Assembly (NCBI GenBank): GCA_023414975.1
Contig: JAEZMI010000436.1
Location: 1 to 40,941 of the forward strand
Length of the DNA: 40,941 bases
Direction of reading: 5' to 3'
DNA from: Pseudomonadota bacterium
GTDB lineage: Bacteria > Pseudomonadota > Alphaproteobacteria > Rhizobiales > Xanthobacteraceae
In this document: one piece after another, positions 35,836 through 40,941 of the stretch
How positions within the stretch are numbered: the first letter of the stretch is position 1
How the letters are laid out: every line of letters starts with the position of its first letter
The notes under the pieces: generated by a model
Database searches by the model: none
What the model was told of the DNA's origin: nothing
The model's input: the letters and a program-made list of their open reading frames with translations, nothing else
Position numbers and translations under genes: made by a program

Positions 35836-37155
35836 TCAGCCCATGACCGGCGCCCGGCGGCGCGGCGTGACAGCCCGACTGGCGAGAATCTTGTCGACCC
35901 GCCGCCCATCCATGTCCACCACCTCGAACCGCCAGCCCAACGCCTCGAAGGCCGCGCCTTCCTGCGGCAGTTGCTTGAGTTCATGGAGCACAAAGCCCGC
36001 GGCCGTATGGAACCCCGAATCCTGAGGTAGCTTTATACCCAGGACATCGGCGAGTTCGTCCACCGGGGTAGAGCCGGCAACCAGATAGCTGCCGTCGGCG
36101 CGCTCGACCATATCGGGCTTCACCTGGCCGCCCTCATCGAGCACGACCGAGCCGGCAATGGTGTCGAGAAGGTCCGCCGGGGTCAGAACGCCGACCATCG
36201 AGCCATACTCGTCGACGACGAGCGCCAGCGGCGATTCCGCGTGGCGCAGCACCTTCATCGCGTCAAGCGCGCCGGCGGTCTCCACCAGCACGGCAGCCGG
36301 CTTGACGAAGCTGCGCGGGTCCGGCGTGTCGCCATCGAGATAGGCTTCGAGCAGGTCGCGGATGTCGATGACGCCGGTCGCTTCCTCCGGCGTGCCCTCG
36401 CAGGCCGGCATGCGCGTGTGGCGCGTCTCGCGTATGGTCTGGCGCACGACATCGGGGTCGTCGGTGAGGTCGATCCAGTCCACCTCGGTGCGTGGCGTCA
36501 TCACCGCGCGGACCGGACGGTCGGCGAGGCGCATGACGCCGGCGATCATCCGGCGCTCATCCGGGTCGATCACCCCGGCCGTCTCCGCTTCCGCGACGAT
36601 GGCGCGGATTTCCTCGTCGGTGACGTTGCTGTCGTCGCCCTTGCCCTTCTCGCCCAGCAGCCGGAGGACGACACGCGAGGAAATGTCCAGCAGCCAAACC
36701 GCCGGCGCGGCGATTCGCGACAGCAGCATCATGCCGGGCGCGACGAGCGTCGCGAGCCGTTCCGGACTCTGCAGCGCCAGACGCTTGGGAATGAGTTCGC
36801 CGAGGATGAGCGAGATGTAGGTGATGGCCGCGACCACCAGCGAATAGCCGAGGCCCTCGGCAAGGCCCGGCGACATGCCTTGCGCCTGCAGCCAGTCGCC
36901 GAGCTGATCACCCAGCGTGGCGCCGGAAAACGCACCGGCGAGAATGCCGATCAGCGTGATGCCGATCTGGACGGTGGAGAGGAAGCGGCCGGGATCGGCC
37001 GCAAGGGCGAGCGCGATGCGGGCACCGCGCGATCCATTATCCGCCATTGCCCGCAGACGCGCAGGGCGGGCCGAGACTACCGAGAGTTCGGCCATGGCGA
37101 GAACGCCGTTGATCAGCACAAGCAGGACAACGACGGCGATTTCAAAGAGAGGCAT
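35836..37155 (-). CDS. CNNM/CBS-domain membrane protein (HlyC/CorC family)
   Basis: A 439-residue protein of the class linked to magnesium/cobalt efflux. The N-terminal CNNM (DUF21) membrane part has segments near 5-25 (FEIAVVVLLVLINGVLAMAE), 60-85, 100-120 and 130-150, with TLIGILAGAFSGATLGDQLG. A CBS pair follows at about 215-335 (VMTPRTEVDWIDL, then ESPLALVVDEYGSMVGVLTP). The CorC_HlyC domain at about 350-430 (DSGFHTAAGFVLHELKQLPQEG) ends the protein. The frame is open upstream to 37296, but ATG 37155 (MPLFEIAVVVLL) gives the family start. It is divergent from aroC. The old hemolysin label for this family is misleading. Confidence 0.92.
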   Translation of the reverse strand: MPLFEIAVVVLLVLINGVLAMAELSVVSARPARLRAMADNGSRGARIALALAADPGRFLSTVQIGITLIGILAGAFSGATLGDQLGDWLQAQGMSPGLAEGLGYSLVVAAITYISLILGELIPKRLALQSPERLATLVAPGMMLLSRIAAPAVWLLDISSRVVLRLLGEKGKGDDSNVTDEEIRAIVAEAETAGVIDPDERRMIAGVMRLADRPVRAVMTPRTEVDWIDLTDDPDVVRQTIRETRHTRMPACEGTPEEATGVIDIRDLLEAYLDGDTPDPRSFVKPAAVLVETAGALDAMKVLRHAESPLALVVDEYGSMVGVLTPADLLDTIAGSVVLDEGGQVKPDMVERADGSYLVAGSTPVDELADVLGIKLPQDSGFHTAAGFVLHELKQLPQEGAAFEALGWRFEVVDMDGRRVDKILASRAVTPRRRAPVMG

Positions 37156-37319
37156 TGGGTCCGTGAGGGTGAACGATGCCGCAATTATGGGGCAGTACCC
37201 TGCTCTTGACCATGGCAGCGCCGCAATTTCCCCGAAACCATCATGCGGATGAGCGCCGGTTTGACGCCCGCCCGCGCGCGGCCTAGAAGCCCTCACCTGC
37301 TTCCGCTCGGGCCCCTCGC

Positions 37320-38432
37320 ATGTCGTTCAACACCTTCGGCCAGCTGTTCCGCGTCACCACCTTCGGGGAGAGCCACGGGCCGGCGATCGGTGGGGTGGTC
37401 GATGGCTGCCCACCCGGCATCCGCTTCCGGGTGGAGGAGATCCAGGAGGCGCTGGACCGGCGCCGCCCCGGTCAGTCCCGCTTCACCACCCAGCGCCGCG
37501 AGCCGGACACGGTCAAGGTGCTCTCAGGCACGCTGCCGCAGGAAGATGGGTTTCATGTTACCACCGGCACGCCGGTCGCCCTGCTGATCGAGAATGTCGA
37601 CCAGCGCTCTAAGGACTATGCGCAGATCGCCGAGAGCTACCGGCCGGGCCATGCCGACTACGCCTATGACGTGAAATACGGCCTGCGCGACCATCGCGGC
37701 GGCGGGCGCTCCTCGGCCCGCGAGACCGCGGTGCGCGTCGCGGCCGGGGCGCTGGCGGCCAAGGTGGTGGAAGGCGTCACCATCACCGGGGCACTGGTGC
37801 AGATGGGCGAAATCACCATTGACCGCGCCCACTGGGACAGCGCGGAGATAGGCCGCAACCCGTTCTTCTGCCCGGACGCGCAGGCGGCCGCGCGGATGGA
37901 GACTTATCTCGACGGCATCCGCAAGAGCGGCTCCTCGGTCGGCGCGGTCATTGAGGTGATTGCCGAAGGCGTGCCCCCCGGCCTCGGTGCGCCGCTTTAC
38001 GGCAAGCTCGACGCCGACCTCGCCGGCGCGCTCATGAGCATCAACGCGGTGAAGGGCGTCGAGATCGGCGAGGGGTTCGCGAGCGCGGCCCTGACCGGTG
38101 AGGACAATGCGGACGAGATGCGCATGGGCAATGACGGCAAGCCCGTGTTTCTCGCCAACCATGCGGGCGGGATTCTCGGCGGCATCTCGACCGGGCAGCC
38201 GGTGGTGGCGCGTTTTGCGGTGAAGCCGACCTCTTCCATCCTCACACCGCGCAAGACGGTGACGCGCCACGGCGAGGACGCCGACATCGTCACCAAGGGG
38301 CGGCACGACCCCTGCGTCGGCATCCGGGCGGTGCCCGTGGGCGAGGCGATGGTGGCCTGCGTGCTCGCCGACCACCTGCTGCGGGCCCGCGCGCAGGTGG
38401 GCACCCCGCCTATCTGGCCGTTTCCGCGCTGA
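37320..38432 (+). CDS. aroC: Chorismate synthase
   Basis: This enzyme converts EPSP to chorismate, the last shared step to the aromatic amino acids, and needs reduced FMN. It has 370 residues. Signature 1 [18 protein letters not shown] is near residue 16, signature 2 lies in the [24 protein letters not shown] region near 122, and signature 3 is the RPTSS-like [14 protein letters not shown] near 302, with [17 protein letters not shown] close to the C-terminus. The ATG at 37320 gives [20 protein letters not shown], the family start. It stands directly before ribB, whose pathway supplies its FMN cofactor. Confidence 0.97.
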   Translation: MSFNTFGQLFRVTTFGESHGPAIGGVVDGCPPGIRFRVEEIQEALDRRRPGQSRFTTQRREPDTVKVLSGTLPQEDGFHVTTGTPVALLIENVDQRSKDYAQIAESYRPGHADYAYDVKYGLRDHRGGGRSSARETAVRVAAGALAAKVVEGVTITGALVQMGEITIDRAHWDSAEIGRNPFFCPDAQAAARMETYLDGIRKSGSSVGAVIEVIAEGVPPGLGAPLYGKLDADLAGALMSINAVKGVEIGEGFASAALTGEDNADEMRMGNDGKPVFLANHAGGILGGISTGQPVVARFAVKPTSSILTPRKTVTRHGEDADIVTKGRHDPCVGIRAVPVGEAMVACVLADHLLRARAQVGTPPIWPFPR

Positions 38433-38441
38433 CGGATATCG

Positions 38442-38460
38442 ATTTCAGTAATACTGAAAT
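38442..38460. promoter_or_regulatory. Perfect 19-bp palindrome upstream of the HTH-ribB fusion
   Basis: ATTTCAGTA-A-TACTGAAAT has perfect 9-base arms around one base, 10 bases past the aroC stop and 50 bases before the ribB start. It is AT-rich in a GC-rich region. As RNA it would give only a weak AU-rich hairpin without a T run, so a DNA operator is more likely than an aroC terminator. The helix-turn-helix at the start of the ribB product is the obvious candidate to bind it (inference). Confidence 0.65.
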
Positions 38461-38475
38461 TCTCGCTGAGCTTCA

Positions 38476-38504
38476 TTGCGGCCGAATAAATCGCGGCTTA
38501 TGAT
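38476..38504 (+). promoter_or_regulatory. Candidate ribB promoter giving a leaderless transcript
   Basis: TTGCGG (38476-38481) and TATGAT (38499-38504, 5 of 6 matches to the -10 consensus) are spaced by 17 bases. Transcription would start 6-7 bases after the -10 box, at the ATG of 38511 itself. No Shine-Dalgarno precedes that ATG, which fits a leaderless mRNA. Confidence 0.45.
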
Positions 38505-38510
38505 CTCCGC

Positions 38511-39818
38511 ATGAAGCTTGCGGATTGGCTTGCCATGACAGGAACGACGCGCAGCGCCTTCGCGCGCAGCGTCGGCCTGTCGCCGGCCAGCATCACCGCC
38601 CTGTGCAACGACCAGCAAGCCTGGGTCTCCCGTGAAGCGGGCAGCCGCATCGCCGCCGCGACCGGCGGGGCGGTGACGCCCAATGACTTTCTTGGGATCG
38701 ATAGCGTCGAGATAGCAATGATGAGCGACAATCTGCAGGCCCGCGTCCAGGCGGCGATCGAGGCATTCGCGCGCGGCGACATGCTGGTGGTGACGGATGA
38801 CGACGACCGGGAGAACGAGGGAGACCTCATCGTCGCGGCGGTTCACGCCACGCCGGAAAAGCTCGCCTTCATCGTCCGCCACACCTCCGGCATCGTCTGC
38901 ACGCCGATCACCGCCGAGCACGCCAAGCGGTTGCGGCTCAACCCGATGGTGACGGACAATGACGCCCCGCACGCCACCGCCTTCACCATCTCCGTCGACT
39001 ACAAGCACGGCACCACCACCGGCATCTCCGCCGAGGATCGCACCGCCACGGTGCGCGGGCTCGCCAACCCCAATGCCGGCGCGGCGGATTTCGTGCGGCC
39101 GGGCCATATCTTTCCGCTCATCGCCAAGGAAGGCGGCGTGCTGATGCGCTCCGGCCATACCGAGGCGGCGGTCGATCTGTGCAAGCTCGCCGATCTCGAA
39201 CCTGTGGGCGTGATCTGCGAACTGGTGAACGACGACGGCACGGTCATGCGGGGGCCGAAGGTCGCGGAATTCGCGGCCACGCACAATCTCACGCGCATCT
39301 CGGTCGCGGACCTCATCGCCTACCGGCAGATGCGCGAGAGGCTGGTGAGCCGGGCGGCGGAGTTTACCGCGCCGACGGCGGTCGGCGACATGCACGCCAT
39401 CTCCTATGTCACCCCCTTCGAGCCGGTGAACCATATCGCGCTGGTGCACGGCAAGATCGGCGACGGCCGCGACGTGCTGGTACGATTGCACCGCGCCGAC
39501 CCGATCGGTGACGTTTTCACCGGCGGCAAGGCCATCGCCGCGTCGCTGGAGCGCATCAAGGCGGAAGGTCGGGGCGTTCTCGTCTATCTGCGCGACGGCA
39601 CGACGGGCGTTCCAGTGAATTCCGTGGGGCCGGAAGGCAGCGCCGCCGACAGCGCACGGCTGCGCGACGAGAGCTGGCGGGAGGTGGGGCTGGGGGCGCA
39701 GATCCTGCGCGATCTCGGCATTTCCTCGATCCGCCTCATCGCCTCGCGAGCCCGGACCTATGTCGGCGTCGCCGGTTTCGGCATCGAAATCACCGGCACG
39801 GAGACGCTGGACGGCTGA
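38511..39818 (+). CDS. ribB: Helix-turn-helix fused to 3,4-dihydroxy-2-butanone-4-phosphate synthase (RibB with a GCHII-like tail)
   Basis: A 435-residue riboflavin-pathway enzyme with an extra N-terminal domain. Residues about 1-62 are a Cro/CI-like helix-turn-helix (RSAFARSVGLSPASITALC, ending ATGGAVTPNDFL). Residues about 75-275 are DHBP synthase, with the metal/substrate motif DDDDRENEGDLI near 95, TTTGISAEDRTATV near 165 and SGHTEAAVDL near 210, so the enzyme should be active. Residues about 280-430 resemble GTP cyclohydrolase II but lack its zinc cysteines (GDVFTGGKAIAAS in place of the Cys-rich loop); this matches the RibBX type. An in-frame ATG pair at 38718/38721 could start a plain RibB of about 365 residues, but has no clear Shine-Dalgarno. 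Confidence 0.92.
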   Translation: MKLADWLAMTGTTRSAFARSVGLSPASITALCNDQQAWVSREAGSRIAAATGGAVTPNDFLGIDSVEIAMMSDNLQARVQAAIEAFARGDMLVVTDDDDRENEGDLIVAAVHATPEKLAFIVRHTSGIVCTPITAEHAKRLRLNPMVTDNDAPHATAFTISVDYKHGTTTGISAEDRTATVRGLANPNAGAADFVRPGHIFPLIAKEGGVLMRSGHTEAAVDLCKLADLEPVGVICELVNDDGTVMRGPKVAEFAATHNLTRISVADLIAYRQMRERLVSRAAEFTAPTAVGDMHAISYVTPFEPVNHIALVHGKIGDGRDVLVRLHRADPIGDVFTGGKAIAASLERIKAEGRGVLVYLRDGTTGVPVNSVGPEGSAADSARLRDESWREVGLGAQILRDLGISSIRLIASRARTYVGVAGFGIEITGTETLDG

Positions 39819-39951
39819 TCGCGCTCACGCGAATGGCATAGTGGCGCTGTCATACGCCTGACATTTCGGCTTTGGGCAGGCCCGCAGGCATGTCACCATC
39901 CCCGTGACGCGTCTCTGACACGTCGTGTTCCCGTCCAGGACGGAGGTCGCG

Positions 39952-40785
39952 ATGGCGTGCGTGAGAAGGTGGGCGAGCGCGGCGGCGGTGACGCTGACGG
40001 CCCTGCTGACGGTCTTTTGCGGGGCACAGACGACGCGCGCGCAGGAGACCGGATCCACCGTGGTCGATGTCGAACTGGTGCTCGCCGTCGACATTTCCTA
40101 TTCGATGGACCTCGACGAACTCGCGCTCCAGCGCGACGGCTATAGCCGTGCCGTCACCTCGCCGGAATTCCTCAACGCCCTGAAACTCGGCCCCCATGGC
40201 CGCGTCGCCATCGCCTATGTCGAATGGGCGGGGGCGGATGAGCAGAAGCTGGTGGTCGACTGGATGCTGATCGGCAGCCCCGGCGAGGCCCGCGCCTTCG
40301 CCGACGCCATCAGTCGGGCGCCCTTGCGGCGCGTCTACCGCACCTCCATTTCCAGCGCCATGACCTTCGGTGCCGACCTGATGGAGGGCAACGGCATTCG
40401 CGGCCTGCGGCGGGTGATCGACATTTCCGGCGACGGCACCAACAATCAGGGGCCGCTGGTGGATGTCACCCGCGACGCGGTGGTGGCGCGCGGCATCACC
40501 ATTAACGGCCTGCCGCTGATGCTGAAGGAGTCTGGCGGCTCGCTGCTCGATATCGGCGACCTCGACATCTATTACGAGGACTGCGTGATCGGCGGGCCGG
40601 GGGCTTTTGTCATTCCCGTGCGCGGCACGCACGAATTCGCCGACGCCATCAAGACCAAGCTGGTGCTGGAAATCGCCGGCGTCCGCCCGCCCCCCGCGCC
40701 GCTTGTGCGGCACGCCTCCGCCGCCGAGCCGCGCGTGTCCTGCTCCATCGGCGAGCGCATGTGGATGGAGCGCTGGGGCAATTGA
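39952..40785 (+). CDS. DUF1194-family exported vWA-like protein
   Basis: A 277-residue protein with a Sec signal peptide (RRWASAAAVTLTALLTVFCGA, cleavage probably after TRA near residue 31). The mature part begins as a von Willebrand A-like domain: LAVDISYSMD supplies the D-x-S-x-S metal site, and VIDISGDGTNNQGP and TSISSAM give further conserved parts. DUF1194 proteins are exported and of unknown role. GGAGG lies 5 bases before the ATG at 39952; the GTG at 39925 that keeps the frame open is less likely. It ends 6 bases from the stop of the convergent methyltransferase gene. Confidence 0.88.
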   Translation: MACVRRWASAAAVTLTALLTVFCGAQTTRAQETGSTVVDVELVLAVDISYSMDLDELALQRDGYSRAVTSPEFLNALKLGPHGRVAIAYVEWAGADEQKLVVDWMLIGSPGEARAFADAISRAPLRRVYRTSISSAMTFGADLMEGNGIRGLRRVIDISGDGTNNQGPLVDVTRDAVVARGITINGLPLMLKESGGSLLDIGDLDIYYEDCVIGGPGAFVIPVRGTHEFADAIKTKLVLEIAGVRPPPAPLVRHASAAEPRVSCSIGERMWMERWGN

Positions 40786-40791
40786 CGCCGC

Positions 40792-40941
40792 TCAGCGCCG
40801 GAAAACCCCCACCAGCTCCACATGCGAGGAGTAGAGGAACTGGTCCACCGGGGTGACGCGCTCCAGCCGGTAGCCGCCCTCGGTGAGGATCTGCGCGTCG
40901 CGCGCGAAGGTGGTCGTGTCGCAGGACACGCCGATCACCAG
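40792..40941 (-). CDS. Class I SAM-dependent RNA methyltransferase of the RumA/RlmD (TrmA-like) type, C-terminal end only
   Basis: The last 49 codons are visible; the rest lies beyond the right edge. The translated end has the catalytic-cysteine motif [15 protein letters not shown], where the Cys attacks C6 of the target uridine (5-methyluridine formation), and the characteristic C-terminus [19 protein letters not shown]. This fits a 23S rRNA m5U methyltransferase or the related alphaproteobacterial TRAM-domain enzymes; the exact target cannot be told from this fragment. Confidence 0.85.
   Translation of the reverse strand: MVIGVSCDTTTFARDAQILTEGGYRLERVTPVDQFLYSSHVELVGVFRR

Noticed and set aside
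38718..39818. Plain RibB starting at the ATG pair 38718/38721 with the HTH as noncoding
   Set aside because: No good ribosome binding site precedes it. The upstream frame is open, encodes a convincing HTH and has its own promoter, so the fusion is preferred; the short form could still be a minor product.

Overview
The window is high-GC DNA with dense coding, many ATGA start/stop overlaps and mostly housekeeping genes. It looks like chromosome of an alphaproteobacterium of the Hyphomicrobiales (Rhizobiales). A Xanthobacteraceae-type genus (Ancylobacter/Starkeya/Xanthobacter-like) is my best guess, but the sequence alone does not prove it. Support comes from the alphaproteobacterial form of DnaX (reduced zinc site), the ccoNOQP-ccoGHIS block with an Fnr/FixK box, the hisZ-hisG pair, and the aroC-ribB neighbourhood. 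I see no insertion sequence, prophage, CRISPR array, tRNA or rRNA.

Layout. 1-1156 (minus): NudC (cut by the left edge) behind a HIT-family protein. 1339-4922 (plus): prolyl aminopeptidase, the 4.5S/SRP RNA, dnaX and ybaB. 4984-9035 (minus): a 1141-residue LplT-PlsC-acyl-ligase (Aas) fusion overlapping a TetR regulator, with a clean TetR-type palindrome in front of the pair. 9191-18484 (minus): the complete cbb3 oxidase locus, ccoN-O-Q-P then ccoG-H-I-S, ending in an MFS gene that carries the Met/His motifs of the copper importer CcoA. An Fnr/FixK box lies upstream of ccoN. 18783-25444 (plus): a small membrane protein, MsrA, a secreted protein behind a perfect hairpin, a YqhA-type membrane protein, siroheme synthase, hisZ-hisG, a candidate 22-codon ORF and a 75-residue protein. 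25466-31206 (minus): a small membrane protein behind hisS, then phosphonoacetaldehyde hydrolase with a glycine-oxidase-like FAD enzyme, and a membrane-anchored TPR protein with an N-terminal regulatory-type domain. 31468-35818 (plus): an omega-amino-acid:pyruvate transaminase, HrpB helicase and a Flp-like small protein. 35836-37155 (minus): a CNNM/CBS transporter-like protein. 37320-40785 (plus): chorismate synthase, an HTH-RibB fusion and a DUF1194 secreted vWA-like protein. The 3' end of a class I RNA methyltransferase gene closes the window on the minus strand.

How genes work together. The cbb3 block is a full module for microaerobic respiration: structural subunits, copper ATPase, Fe-S/copper accessory protein, and probably its own copper uptake. 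The phnX-oxidase pair suggests use of an aminophosphonate without the PhnW transaminase. The most unusual item is the ribB gene: its product starts with a Cro/CI-like helix-turn-helix, and a perfect 19-bp palindrome and a promoter that would give a leaderless transcript lie directly upstream. This suggests an enzyme-repressor fusion controlling flavin synthesis next to the FMN-dependent enzyme AroC.
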